Source: Cryobacterium sp. SO1
Lineage (GTDB): Bacteria; Actinomycetota; Actinomycetes; Actinomycetales; Microbacteriaceae
Length of the DNA stretch: 64,000 bases
Direction: 5' to 3'
Assembly: GCF_004210215.2 (NCBI RefSeq)
Contig: NZ_CP067394.1
Coordinates: 248,001 to 312,000, forward strand
Below the pieces are notes generated by a model, which was not told the origin of the DNA, searched no databases, and saw only the letters and a program-made list of their open reading frames with translations. Positions 53,044 to 61,729 of this stretch are shown piece by piece; the first letter of the stretch is position 1, and every line of letters begins with the position of its first letter. The position numbers and the translations under genes were made by a program.

Positions 53044-54825
53044 CTAGCGACCCGTTCCCGGGTTTCCCGACCGGCCGTCGGCATCCGGCTGCACGCGGAT
53101 CGAGCCGGTCGGGTGGGCCAGGCCCACCGGGGCGAGGCCGGCGGTGGCCGCACCGACTTCGATCAGGATGTCTTCGGCGCCCTCGAGTTCGCGCAGGTCC
53201 TCATCCTCGAGGTTCTCGGGGGAGTTCTTCGTGTTCGTCGCCGCCTCGGCCTTGGTCAGGGCGATCGCGGTCTGGGTGCCCAGCGACGCGTTGGGCATCA
53301 GCGCCACCATCACCAGGGTGATCACGGCCAGGGGCACACCGAGCAGGAACACCGTGCCGACGCCGGAGCCGTAGGCCGACTCGACGACCACGCGGATGGC
53401 GGCCGGCAGGTCGCTGACGTGGGGGATGACACCGGAACCGAGGGTTTGCGCGGCGACGGCCTGGTCGGCCGGGGCGAGCGTGGTGATGCCGTCCTTGATG
53501 TGCTGGGCGACGACGGTGCCGAGCACGGAGCCGAGTACCGAGACGCCCACGGTTCCGCCGAGGCTGCGGAAGAACGTGACGGCGCTGGTGGCCACACCGA
53601 GGTTCTTCACCTCGATGGAGTTCTGCACCACCAGGACCAGGTTCTGCATGACCATGCCCAGGCCCGCGCCCAGGACGAACATGAAGATGCCCACCAGGAT
53701 CAGGTTGGTGTCGTACTGCAGGGTGCCAAGCAGCAGCAGGCCGGCGACCACGAGGACCGAGCCGGAGACCATGATCGACTTCCACTTGCCTGTGCGGCTG
53801 ATCAGGGTGCCGAACAGGGTGGACGAGATGAGCAGGCCGCCCATCATCGGGATGGTCAGCAGCCCGGACTGGGTGGGTGTGGCGCCGCGGGCCAGCTGCA
53901 TGTACTGGCTGAGGAAGACCGAGGTGCCGAACATGGACACGCCGACCGAGATGCTGGCGACGGTGGCGAGGGTGAAGGTGCGGTTCTTGAACAGGGTGAG
54001 CGGGATGATCGGCTCGGCGACCTTGAACTCGACGATCACGGCGGCGATGAGCAGCAGCGCTGCGGCGGCGACCATGATGAACGAGGTGACGGATGCCCAC
54101 TCGAAGTCGTTGCCGGCCAGGGTGACCCAGATCATCAGCAGCGAGACGCCGCCGGCGATGAGTGCGGCGCCGAGGTAGTCGATCTTCACAGCACGCTTCA
54201 CCCGCGGCGGCAGGTGCAGGGTGCGCTGCAAAAGCACGATGGCGACGATGGCGATGGGCAGGGCGATGAAGAAGTTCCAGCGCCAGCCGAACGCATCCGT
54301 CACGACGCCGCCGAGGAGTGGGCCGCCGACCGTGCCGAGGGCCATGACGCCGCCGAACAGGCCGGCGTAGCGGCCCCGGTCGCGGGGGCTGATGATGTCG
54401 GCCATGATGATCTGGCTGAGCGCGGCGAGGCCGCCGGCGCCGAGGCCCTGCAGTACGCGGAAGCCGATGAGGGTGCCGGTGTCCTGAGAGAAGCCGGCCA
54501 GGGCCGAGCCGATCACGAAGGTGGCCAGGGCCAGCTGGATGAGCAGCTTGCGGTTGAACAGGTCCGCGAACTTGCCCCAGATGGGCGTGGACACCGTGGT
54601 CGCCAGCAGGGTCGCGGTGATCACCCAGGTGTAGGCGGACTGATCACCCTTGAGGTCGGAGATGATGATCGGCAGCGAGGTGCTCACCACGGTGCCGGCC
54701 AGGATCGAGACGAACATGCCCAGCAGCAGACCGGACAGGGCTTCGAGCACCTGGCGCTTGGACATGGAACCGTCGGCCGATATGGTCCGGTTCGGGGATG
54801 TGGTGGTGCGGGAACGGCGTGACAT
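53044..54825 (-). CDS. MFS drug efflux transporter, DHA2 family (14 TMS)
   Basis: A 593-residue proton antiporter of the EmrB/QacA type. Motif A-like GKFADLFNRK, motif C-like GGPLLGGVVTDAFGWRWNFF and 14 hydrophobic segments are visible. A hydrophilic C-terminal tail of about 90 residues is unusual in length. GGAG stands four bases before the ATG at 54825. It heads a unit with the MarR gene. Substrates are likely hydrophobic cations or antibiotics. Confidence 0.93.
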   Translation of the reverse strand: MSRRSRTTTSPNRTISADGSMSKRQVLEALSGLLLGMFVSILAGTVVSTSLPIIISDLKGDQSAYTWVITATLLATTVSTPIWGKFADLFNRKLLIQLALATFVIGSALAGFSQDTGTLIGFRVLQGLGAGGLAALSQIIMADIISPRDRGRYAGLFGGVMALGTVGGPLLGGVVTDAFGWRWNFFIALPIAIVAIVLLQRTLHLPPRVKRAVKIDYLGAALIAGGVSLLMIWVTLAGNDFEWASVTSFIMVAAAALLLIAAVIVEFKVAEPIIPLTLFKNRTFTLATVASISVGVSMFGTSVFLSQYMQLARGATPTQSGLLTIPMMGGLLISSTLFGTLISRTGKWKSIMVSGSVLVVAGLLLLGTLQYDTNLILVGIFMFVLGAGLGMVMQNLVLVVQNSIEVKNLGVATSAVTFFRSLGGTVGVSVLGSVLGTVVAQHIKDGITTLAPADQAVAAQTLGSGVIPHVSDLPAAIRVVVESAYGSGVGTVFLLGVPLAVITLVMVALMPNASLGTQTAIALTKAEAATNTKNSPENLEDEDLRELEGAEDILIEVGAATAGLAPVGLAHPTGSIRVQPDADGRSGNPGTGR

Positions 54826-54843
54826 GAATCTCCAGCTGAATAA

Positions 54844-54885
54844 TTGACAGATGTCAACTATAAATAGATAGTGGACTTCTGTCAA
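54844..54885. promoter_or_regulatory. Two MarR-type operators upstream of the efflux gene
   Basis: A perfect palindrome TTGACAGATGTCAA (54844-54857) starts 19 bases upstream of the MFS start codon, and a diverged copy TGGACTTCTGTCAA occupies 54872-54885. The AT-rich stretch between them (TATAAATAGATAG) probably holds the promoter. Spacing between centres is 28 bases, about 2.7 helical turns. Confidence 0.7.
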
Positions 54886-55040
54886 CTACTTTCACGGATC
54901 CGTCTGGCGGATGCTCGATTTGCGCTCAGCCGGGGGAGTCCCGTAGTGTGGGCAACAGCCAAAGACCGCCGGTTGTCGCTGCCCAGAAATGGAAAAGCGA
55001 TCGAAGGTTCATTCACGTGAACGGCCCGCGCAGGTGTTCG

Positions 55041-55096
55041 AAGTTAGCCAGTCCAACTGGCCTCAGCTCCGGCGCTTGCGCTGGGGCTTTTTTCAT
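55041..55096 (+). promoter_or_regulatory. Ribosomal L10 leader with attenuator-like terminator
   Basis: In the rplJ leader, a GCCAGT/ACTGGC hairpin (55047-55061) is followed by a 10-bp terminator-type hairpin (55065-55088) and TTTTTT, 46 bases before the rplJ start. L10(L12)4 binds such leaders in bacteria to repress its own operon. Here the U-run suggests control by premature termination. I identify this from position and structure, not from a covariance search. Confidence 0.65.
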
Positions 55097-55141
55097 GTCT
55101 GCGCCCCGGGCTACCGGCACATGAATATTTAGAGGAGCGCC

Positions 55142-55657
55142 ATGGCGAACAAGGAAGCAACGGTCGCCGAGCTGCAGGAGAAATTCCAGAGCTCGACCGC
55201 CGTTCTGCTCACCGAGTACCGCGGACTCACTGTTGCGAAGCTCAAGGAGCTGCGCACGTCCATCAGTGAGGACGCCACGTACGCCGTGGTAAAGAACACG
55301 CTCACCAAGATCGCGGCCAACAACGCCGGCATCACGTCTTTCGACGAGGAGCTCGTTGGTCCGTCCGCTATCGCTTTCGTACACGGTGACCCTGTCGCCG
55401 TCGCGAAGACCCTGCGTGCCTTTACCAAGGCAAACCCTCTCCTGGTTGTCAAGGGTGGTTACTTCGACGGTAACCCCCTGACCGCCGCAGAGGTAGGCAA
55501 GCTCGCCGACCTCGAGTCCCGTGAAGTTCTGCTCGGCAAGCTTGCCGGCGCCTTCAAGGCCTCGCTGTTCGGAGCCGCATATCTGTTCAACGCACCGCTG
55601 TCGAAGGCTGTTCGCACCATCGACGCGCTGCGTGAAAAGCAGGAGTCCGCGAACTAG
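55142..55657 (+). CDS. rplJ: 50S ribosomal protein L10
   Basis: A 171-residue L10, the base of the L7/L12 stalk. It contains [19 protein letters not shown] and a C-terminal helix that binds L7/L12 dimers. AGGAG precedes the ATG. It is followed by rplL after 52 bases. It lies 25.6 kb from rplKA. Confidence 0.97.
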   Translation: MANKEATVAELQEKFQSSTAVLLTEYRGLTVAKLKELRTSISEDATYAVVKNTLTKIAANNAGITSFDEELVGPSAIAFVHGDPVAVAKTLRAFTKANPLLVVKGGYFDGNPLTAAEVGKLADLESREVLLGKLAGAFKASLFGAAYLFNAPLSKAVRTIDALREKQESAN

Positions 55658-55709
55658 GCATCTGCCTGTACCGCGGTGAGTAACTTTAGAAACTAATAGG
55701 AGAAAAATC

Positions 55710-56093
55710 ATGGCAAAGCTTTCCACTGAAGAGCTGCTCGAGCAGTTCAAGGGCCTCACCCTCATCGAGCTCTCCGAGTTCGTCAAGGCATTCGAGGAGA
55801 CCTTCGAGGTCACCGCCGCTGCCCCCGTCGCCGTCGCCGGAGCCGCTGGCCCCGCCGCCGCTGCCGAAGAGGTCGAAGAGCAGAGCGCGTTCGACGTCAT
55901 CCTCGACGCCGTTGGCGACAAGAAGATCCAGGTCATCAAGGTTGTGCGCGAGCTCACCAGCCTGGGCCTCGGCGAGGCCAAGGCCGTTGTCGATGGCGCG
56001 CCGAAGGCCGTCCTCGAGGGCGTTGCGAAGGAAGCTGCCGAGAAGGCAAAGGCTTCCCTCGAGGCCGCTGGCGCCACCGTCACCCTCAAGTAA
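55710..56093 (+). CDS. rplL: 50S ribosomal protein L7/L12
   Basis: A 127-residue L7/L12. The N-terminal dimerisation domain (about 1-30) is joined by an Ala/Pro hinge to the C-terminal factor-binding domain with [26 protein letters not shown] precedes the ATG. It ends the rplJL operon. Confidence 0.98.
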   Translation: MAKLSTEELLEQFKGLTLIELSEFVKAFEETFEVTAAAPVAVAGAAGPAAAAEEVEEQSAFDVILDAVGDKKIQVIKVVRELTSLGLGEAKAVVDGAPKAVLEGVAKEAAEKAKASLEAAGATVTLK

Positions 56094-56151
56094 TCTCGCC
56101 CCGCAAGGGGTTGTTGCTTGAGGTGTAACGGCTTAGCCGCACACTCGCGAA

Positions 56152-56187
56152 ACGGGCGTCGCATCCACACGGATGCGGCGCCCGTTT
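56152..56187 (+). terminator. Terminator after rplL
   Basis: A long hairpin (56152-56166 with 56171-56185, one mismatch, loop ACAC) whose 3' arm ends CGCCCGT and runs into TTT. A weaker CCCC-GCAA-GGGG hairpin with a U-rich tail lies before it, about 56099-56118. Confidence 0.8.
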
Positions 56188-56222
56188 CCGTACCCCTCCC
56201 TCCCCTCGCTTCCCCTCCCGGC

Positions 56223-56345
56223 TCGCCCATTTTTGCTAGTCGCGACACTTCCGCACTGGCAGAACCGGGCGACTCAACGACGCGCTTCCCCGGGGTCGCC
56301 CGTTCTTGCTAGTCGCGGAGACGGCGCACCAGCAGATTGCGGCGA
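56223..56345. repeat. 50-bp palindromic repeat doublet, locus 2
   Basis: Palindromes at 56223-56272 and 56296-56345, each exactly 50 bases, separated by 23 bases as at locus 1. The arms are TCGCCCATTTTTGCTAGT and ACTGGCAGAACCGGGCGA in the first, and a close variant in the second. The second ends one base before the stop of the nuclease-like gene. Confidence 0.88.
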
Positions 56346-56346
56346 G

Positions 56347-57291
56347 TCAGGATTCTGCGCCGAGGCCCAGGCCCGGGAGTGGGCGCTCGAGGCTCGGCAG
56401 CTGAGCGAGCCTATGGATGCGGCTGACGAGCTCTGCCGGATCCTTGAGGTCATCGGCATTCAATTCCATCACCCGCCACCCCTGCGCTTCAAGTTTGCTC
56501 CGCCGCGACATGTCCGCGCGCCACTGGCCCGGCGTCGTGCGGTGATAGTCGCCCTGGTACTCCAGGATGATCCGGTAGCGGTCGATAATGAGGTCGGTCC
56601 TGGCCACGAATTCTCCGAATTGATCGGTCACCACGTGGTTCGCCGCCGACACCGGGATGCCGGCGAGGATCAGCAGGGCTCGGAGTATGGACTCCGGCGG
56701 GGACTCTGACCTGTCGTTCAGGAGTTCGCCGGCATGGCGCAGTCTGCGACGGATGCGCCGGTTGAACGGTTGGCCCAGGGCCTCCGCGAGATCGAGGGCC
56801 GAAACCATCGGCTGCCGCCAGTGGATCAACGCATCGCCTGCGGCCACGAGATCGAGCAGTCCTAGGGAGTGGGCCAGGTCGAACCAGGTGCGCAATGGCG
56901 TGGTCACGCGCAACCCGTCGGGCAGCGTCATCAGCTCGTGGGGTTGTACCTGCAGGGCGTGACCGGCAAGGCCGGCGGCGTGCGGAGCGCGGTGCGGAGC
57001 CGGGACCGAGATGTGCACGAGGGGGCTGTGCGCCACCCGGTACGGCACCGGGATCGCGTGCAGCAGGGCGGCCGTGCTGTGGCTGAAGAAGCTCGATGTT
57101 GTCAGGCGTAACTGGAAGAGGGCGCACCGCTGTGCAAGCGAGAGGTCGTGCTGCAGGGACCGCACCCCGGCCACCTCCGTATTGAGATCGGCCGCCCGCA
57201 GTCGGTGGGCCGGCACTCCCGCGCGCTCGGCCTGCCGCACGCTGAAGGCCGGAGTCGGCAGGTCGGGCGGGAGAGGCGCTCGAGCGTTCAT
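56347..57291 (-). CDS. Uncharacterised protein with VSR/DUF559-like nuclease domain
   Basis: A 314-residue protein of a kind common in actinobacteria. The N-terminal part resembles AbiEi-type antitoxin winged-helix regions (SVRQAERAGVPAHRLRAADL). The middle contains RTWFDLAHSLG. The C-terminal part (about 215-300) fits a restriction-endonuclease-like fold: RTDLIIDRYRIILEYQGDYH, the following TPGQWRADMSRRSKLEAQGW, and VMELNADDL. The Asp, Glu and the Gln in EYQGD could form a metal site. Function unknown; defence or DNA repair are possible. Start unclear (57291, 57306 or 57309). Repeat doublets flank it on both sides. Confidence 0.75.
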   Translation of the reverse strand: MNARAPLPPDLPTPAFSVRQAERAGVPAHRLRAADLNTEVAGVRSLQHDLSLAQRCALFQLRLTTSSFFSHSTAALLHAIPVPYRVAHSPLVHISVPAPHRAPHAAGLAGHALQVQPHELMTLPDGLRVTTPLRTWFDLAHSLGLLDLVAAGDALIHWRQPMVSALDLAEALGQPFNRRIRRRLRHAGELLNDRSESPPESILRALLILAGIPVSAANHVVTDQFGEFVARTDLIIDRYRIILEYQGDYHRTTPGQWRADMSRRSKLEAQGWRVMELNADDLKDPAELVSRIHRLAQLPSLERPLPGLGLGAES

Positions 57292-57361
57292 GAAGTGACT
57301 GTGCATCATTCGCGCTCGCGCCGCCGAAGTTGTGCACAGCCCTCCGCTCACCTTCCCAGGC

Positions 57362-57495
57362 TCGCCCACTCTTGCTAGTGCGACCCGGGTGCCCACTGGC
57401 GGAATCGGGCGACCCTCGGGGTGGGCCTCGGCGATCGCTGCGAGGTCGCCCATTTTCGCTAGTAGAGCAGCGCCGCGACTCGCGTATTTGGGCGA
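57362..57495. repeat. 50-bp palindromic repeat doublet, locus 3
   Basis: Palindromes at 57362-57412 and 57446-57495, separated by 33 bases. They start TCGCCCACTCTTGCTAGT and TCGCCCATTTTCGCTAGT and end in GGGCGA. The second lies directly against the promoter of the MarR gene. Confidence 0.85.
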
Positions 57496-57501
57496 GTCAT
57501 A

Positions 57502-57527
57502 TATGTATATAGCTTGGCTATGTATAT
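57502..57527. promoter_or_regulatory. AT-rich operator/promoter of the marR-MFS pair
   Basis: The perfect palindrome ATAGC-TTG-GCTAT (57509-57521) is embedded in two direct copies of TATGTATAT (57502-57510 and 57519-57527). The region is strikingly AT-rich for this genome and ends 9 bases before the MarR start codon, so it probably contains the promoter and an autoregulatory site. Confidence 0.6.
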
Positions 57528-57536
57528 GATCAGGGG

Positions 57537-58016
57537 ATGGCTTCTGATTTGCACAACATCCTCGGGGACTTGGTCTCCGTCAACCACCGGCTGACCCGCG
57601 TGGCCGCCCGCGCCGCGCGCGGCACCGAGTCGCCCGCCCTGTGGCGCACCCTCAGCGTGCTGCTCTCCGCCGGGCCGATCCGCCTGGGCGAACTGGCCGA
57701 CCTCAGCCGCGTCTCGCAGCCCACCGCCACCAAGCTCGTCGGCAGCCTCGTCGCCCGCGGCTGGATCGAGCGCACCAGCGACGCCGCCGACGCCCGCGTC
57801 AGCCTCATCGCCAGCACCCCGGCGGGGGAGGCCGCCCTCGTGGCCTGGCGCACCGAGCTGGCCGCCGCGCTGCTGCCCTACTTCACCGACCTGCCTGCCG
57901 CCGACGTCGAGACCCTCGAACGCGCGGTCGCCATCCTGCGCGAGCGAGTCGAGGCCACCGAACGGATGGCTGCGCCGCACCGTCCGACCGCGACGACCAC
58001 GGAGACCGCCCGATGA
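57537..58016 (+). CDS. MarR-family transcriptional regulator
   Basis: A 159-residue regulator. The helix-turn-helix is ADLSRVSQPTATKLVGSL and the wing RTSDAADARVSLIASTPAGE. ATG at 57537 lies directly after CAGGGG, too close for a normal ribosome-binding site, so the message may be leaderless. The stop overlaps the MFS start by 4 bases. It likely represses itself and the transporter. Confidence 0.9.
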   Translation: MASDLHNILGDLVSVNHRLTRVAARAARGTESPALWRTLSVLLSAGPIRLGELADLSRVSQPTATKLVGSLVARGWIERTSDAADARVSLIASTPAGEAALVAWRTELAAALLPYFTDLPAADVETLERAVAILRERVEATERMAAPHRPTATTTETAR

Positions 58017-59314
58017 GCGGCCGCTCCTGGTCGGCCTTGTCTTCCTCCGCCTCGTCCTCCGCGCCCGCTGGGCCCCCCGCCACCACCGCGGCGGCGGCCA
58101 GCATCCTGCACCAGCCCAAGGCCGTCTGGGCGGTGGCCTTCGCCTGTGTCATCGCGTTCATGGGCATCGGGCTCGTCGACCCGATCCTGCCGGCCATCGC
58201 GGCCGACCTCGCCGCGACGCCCACCGAGACCGAGATGCTCTTCACGAGCTATCTGCTCATCACCGGCATCGCCATGTTCTTCACCAGCTGGCTGTCCAGC
58301 CGCATCGGCGCGAAACGCACCCTGCTGATCGGGCTGGCCCTGATCGTGCTGTTCGCCCTCGCGGCCGGGCTGTCGCAGGACGTCGAGTCGATCATCGGTT
58401 TCCGCGCGGGCTGGGGCCTGGGTAATGCCCTGTTCATCTCCACCGCGCTGGCCACTATCGTGGGCGCCGCGGCCGGTGGGACCTCCTCGGCGATCATCCT
58501 CTACGAGGCCGCACTGGGCCTCGGCATCGCGATCGGACCGCTGCTGGGCGGGCTTCTGGGCAGCATCAGCTGGCGCGGACCGTTCTTCGGCAGCGCCACC
58601 CTCATGGCCGTGGGCTTCATCGCCATCGTCGTGCTCCTCAAGACCGAGGGCCCGCGCCCCGTGCCCACCCGCCTGTCCGCCCCGTTCCGGGCGCTCGCCC
58701 GGCCGGGCCTGGGCATCCTCGCCGGCGCCGCCCTGTTCTACAACATCGGTTTCTTCGTGCTGCTGGCCTACACGCCGTTCGCGCTGGTGCCGCTGGGCCT
58801 GGGCAGCGCCGTCAGCCTCGGTCTGGTCTTCTTCGGGTGGGGGCTCTCGCTCGCGATCACCTCGGTCTGGGTCGCCCCCGTGCTCACCCGGCGGATGCGC
58901 CGCAGCCGGGTGCTCTGGCTTGTGCTGCCCCTGCTCGCCCTGGACCTGGCCGCGGCCGGCCTGCTGATCGGTTCGGCGGCCGGGCTGGTCGGCTGCGTCA
59001 TCGTGGGCGGGCTGCTGCTCGGCGTGCTGAACACCGTGCTCACCGAGAGCGTGATGGAGGCCACCGACCTGCCCCGTAGCGTCGCCTCGTCGGCCTATTC
59101 CGGGGTGCGGTTCCTCGGTGGGGCCGTCGCTCCGCCGGCGGCGACCCTGCTCGCCGCCCAGTTCAGTTCGGCGACACCGTTCTACGCCGCCGGCGCATCC
59201 GTTTTGGTGGCTTTGCTGGTGATCGTGGTCGGCCATCGGCACCTCGGCCGCGCCGACGGTGCCATCGAAGACGCGATCGACGAGGCCCAGGCGATCGGGG
59301 CCGGCGACAGCTGA
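58013..59314 (+). CDS. MFS transporter (DHA1-like, 12 TMS)
   Basis: A 433-residue transporter. A Ser/Ala-rich N-terminal tail is followed by 12 hydrophobic segments. GIGLVDPILPAIAADL in the first helix, SRIGAKRTLLIG (motif A) and LYEAALGLGIAIGPLLGG (motif C of antiporters) indicate drug/proton antiport. Its start overlaps the marR stop (ATGA). Confidence 0.91.
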   Translation: MSGRSWSALSSSASSSAPAGPPATTAAAASILHQPKAVWAVAFACVIAFMGIGLVDPILPAIAADLAATPTETEMLFTSYLLITGIAMFFTSWLSSRIGAKRTLLIGLALIVLFALAAGLSQDVESIIGFRAGWGLGNALFISTALATIVGAAAGGTSSAIILYEAALGLGIAIGPLLGGLLGSISWRGPFFGSATLMAVGFIAIVVLLKTEGPRPVPTRLSAPFRALARPGLGILAGAALFYNIGFFVLLAYTPFALVPLGLGSAVSLGLVFFGWGLSLAITSVWVAPVLTRRMRRSRVLWLVLPLLALDLAAAGLLIGSAAGLVGCVIVGGLLLGVLNTVLTESVMEATDLPRSVASSAYSGVRFLGGAVAPPAATLLAAQFSSATPFYAAGASVLVALLVIVVGHRHLGRADGAIEDAIDEAQAIGAGDS

Positions 59315-59351
59315 GCCGCCTGTCGCGGTCCGTCCCGCCGTCTGAGTAAAG

Positions 59352-60281
59352 CTAGTGTGCGCGGTGATCCTGGATGGTCATCCGCGGGCCGCGCCGAGGC
59401 GCCCGGTAACCGCTGCCCAGGATGAGCCGCACCACGCGTTGGCGGTGCCCCGCGAAGGGATCGAGCAGTTCGAGCATGCCGTCGTCGTCGACCGGGGCGC
59501 CGGTCAGCGCCCAGCCCACCTGGGCGGCGAGGTGGTAGTCGCCCACGCTCACCGAGTCGGGGTCACCGTGCGAGCGCTGGGTCACCTCGGCGGCGGTCCA
59601 GCGGCCGACGCCAGGCAGCGACTGCAGCCGGCGCGCAGCGGTCACGGCGTCGACGGGCCGGTCCAGCGAGGCCGCCACGGCCGCGACCGTCACCGCGGTG
59701 CGCGAACGCCGCGGATCCACACCCGCCCGGTGCCAATCCCAGGACGGCACCAAGCGCCAGCGGTCGGGACCCGGCGAAACCATCATGCCCGCCGGAGCAG
59801 GGCCGGGTGCCGCCTCACCGTGCTGGCGGATGAGCCGGTACCAGGCCCGGTGCGCCTCGAAGGTGGTGACCTTCTGTTCGATGATCGCCGGGATCAGCGA
59901 CTCGAAGACCAGCCCGGAGCTGCCCAGCCAGACACCGGGATTGCGCCGGCGCACCTCGGCGAGGGCGGCGTGAGCGCCCAGGTCGAGGCCGGACCAATCG
60001 TCGCCGGCGCCCAGCAAAGCGGGCACCTGGGCGATGCACCACTCGGCGCCGTGCCCCCAGGCGCGGGCGTCGATCACGCCGTCCGATCCCTGCCGCAGCC
60101 GCAGGGTCGCCGGACCGAGCGGGGTGCGCTGGGTGCGCCAGAGGCCGTCGGCGTCGGCGCGCGCGGTGGGGTCGCCCGTGCCGCGACGGTGCGGGGCCAT
60201 GGTGGCCGCCAGATCGACCGGGCGCCGGGGCGCATACAGCGTGGCGACCGCCGGAGTCGCGGCGGCTGGATCGGAGTTCAT
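59352..60281 (-). CDS. DNA-3-methyladenine glycosylase II-like (AlkA) protein
   Basis: A 309-residue HhH-GPD base-excision glycosylase. The helix-hairpin-helix reads LQSLPGVGRWTAAEVTQRS, and the catalytic Asp248 is in SVGDYH. It removes alkylated purines from DNA. ATG start. It is convergent with the MFS gene, with a gap of only 37 bases. Confidence 0.9.
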   Translation of the reverse strand: MNSDPAAATPAVATLYAPRRPVDLAATMAPHRRGTGDPTARADADGLWRTQRTPLGPATLRLRQGSDGVIDARAWGHGAEWCIAQVPALLGAGDDWSGLDLGAHAALAEVRRRNPGVWLGSSGLVFESLIPAIIEQKVTTFEAHRAWYRLIRQHGEAAPGPAPAGMMVSPGPDRWRLVPSWDWHRAGVDPRRSRTAVTVAAVAASLDRPVDAVTAARRLQSLPGVGRWTAAEVTQRSHGDPDSVSVGDYHLAAQVGWALTGAPVDDDGMLELLDPFAGHRQRVVRLILGSGYRAPRRGPRMTIQDHRAH

Positions 60282-60408
60282 CCCTTCGAGGCTAACCCGG
60301 GCCGCCTACGGTCTCGGGCGACCTGACCCCAACTGTTACCGCTGCGGACAAGTGCACCCGGTGCGCCGGGCGCTGTTGTCCGAACGGGCAACAGTCGGCC
60401 CACGCCCG

Positions 60409-61419
60409 TCACCGCGGTGCGCTGGTGCTGGAGCGCATCACCAGGTTGGTCGGCGCCCTGGTCAGCCCCGGGCTCACCGTGGTCGACTGCTGCTCGAGCG
60501 CGCCCAGCAGCGCCTCCACAGCCATCCGGGCCTGGTTGCGCGGGTGCTGTTCGATGGTGGTGAGCCGGAACATCTCGGCGTAGGGATGCCCGTCGATCCC
60601 GATCACCGAGAGCTCGGAGGGGACCAGTATGCCGAGTTCCCTCGCCGCGACGATGAGGCCGATCGCGATCTCGTCGCTTGCCGCGAACACCGCTGTCGGC
60701 CGCCGGTGCGGATCGCCGAACAGGGCGAGACCGGCTTCGTAGCCGCCGGGCACCGTGAAGGCGCAGGGGGCGAAGCAGCCATCCGTGGCCAGGCCGGCGG
60801 CCCGCATGGCCGTGTTGAAGCCGGTGAGCCGCTTGGTGTGCACCGCGAAATCCATCTGGTCCACCTGGTCGCCGCCGATGTGACGGATGTCGGTGTGGCC
60901 GAGACTGATCAGGTGTTCGGTGGCCAGCCGCGCGGCGGCGGTGTCGTCGATGGCGATGGTGTGCACGCCGGGGATCTCTCCGCCGATGCCCACCAGCGGG
61001 CGGCCCAGCCGGTGCAGCAGTTGGACCTCGATGTCGCTGAGCTCGACGCCGACCGAGATGACGCCGTCGAACCGTTTGCGGGCGAGGAAGAAGTCGAAGA
61101 CCCGCTCCCGCTCGACCGAATGCGCGGGGAGGTTGTACAGCGTCATGTCATAGCCCTTGGCGAGCAGGGACCGCTCGAGGCTCTCGAGGACCTCGGAGAA
61201 GAACCACCGGCTGATGAACGGAATGATCACCCCGACGCTCTGGGTTCGCCCGGTCACCAGGCTCGCCGCGTTGGGGGAGGCGACGTAGCCGATCAGGGCC
61301 GCCGCAGCGACCACCTTGCTGCGCGTTTCGTCCGACACGTAGCCGCGGCCACTGAGGGCACGCGAGGCCGTCGCTTTAGCGACACCGGCGAGGCGTGCGA
61401 CATCCGCGATCGCGCTCAT
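60409..61419 (-). CDS. LacI-family regulator of the divergent sugar importer
   Basis: A 336-residue regulator. The helix-turn-helix SAIADVARLAGVAKATASRA is at 2-21, and a sugar-binding sensor domain follows. GGGAGG precedes the ATG at 61419. The frame is open to 61470 but unconserved. Together with the fragment at 1-783 it forms a paralogous pair. The divergent substrate-binding protein gene and the palindromes between them indicate local repression released by an alpha- or beta-glucoside. Confidence 0.94.
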   Translation of the reverse strand: MSAIADVARLAGVAKATASRALSGRGYVSDETRSKVVAAAALIGYVASPNAASLVTGRTQSVGVIIPFISRWFFSEVLESLERSLLAKGYDMTLYNLPAHSVERERVFDFFLARKRFDGVISVGVELSDIEVQLLHRLGRPLVGIGGEIPGVHTIAIDDTAAARLATEHLISLGHTDIRHIGGDQVDQMDFAVHTKRLTGFNTAMRAAGLATDGCFAPCAFTVPGGYEAGLALFGDPHRRPTAVFAASDEIAIGLIVAARELGILVPSELSVIGIDGHPYAEMFRLTTIEQHPRNQARMAVEALLGALEQQSTTVSPGLTRAPTNLVMRSSTSAPR

Positions 61420-61474
61420 ACCAGCCTCCCGTCGTTGGATCCGCTGTGCACACCCTAGCCCTTCGGCCACCGGG

Positions 61475-61490
61475 CTGGAATCGGTTCCAG
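61475..61490. promoter_or_regulatory. LacI-type operator, regulator side
   Basis: CTGGAATCGGTTCCAG is a palindrome with a single mismatched central pair, 56 bases upstream of the LacI start. It fits autoregulation. Confidence 0.65.
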
Positions 61491-61609
61491 AAATTCGACG
61501 CCGAAGTGTGACCGGTTCGACACCCTCGCCGCAGTGAGAGCCCGATATTTGTCAATCTGTGACCTACGCGGGCTTGTGGCGAACCGTTCCGTGCCGTACT
61601 TTGAGGTGT

Positions 61610-61637
61610 GGAACCGGTTCCTTATGCAATCGTTTCC
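61610..61637. promoter_or_regulatory. LacI-type operators, transporter side
   Basis: The perfect palindrome GGAACCGGTTCC (61610-61621) is followed by GCAATCGTTTCC (61626-61637), which matches the maltose-locus site at 6376-6387 in 11 of 12 positions. They lie about 95-120 bases upstream of the binding-protein start. Confidence 0.65.
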
Positions 61638-61729
61638 AGATCCGTCTGTACCCAGAGCACCCGCACCACATTTTCGGCCCGACCGCACGGTGGAACGGCC
61701 ACAAGCATCACTCAACGAGGAGGATTTGC

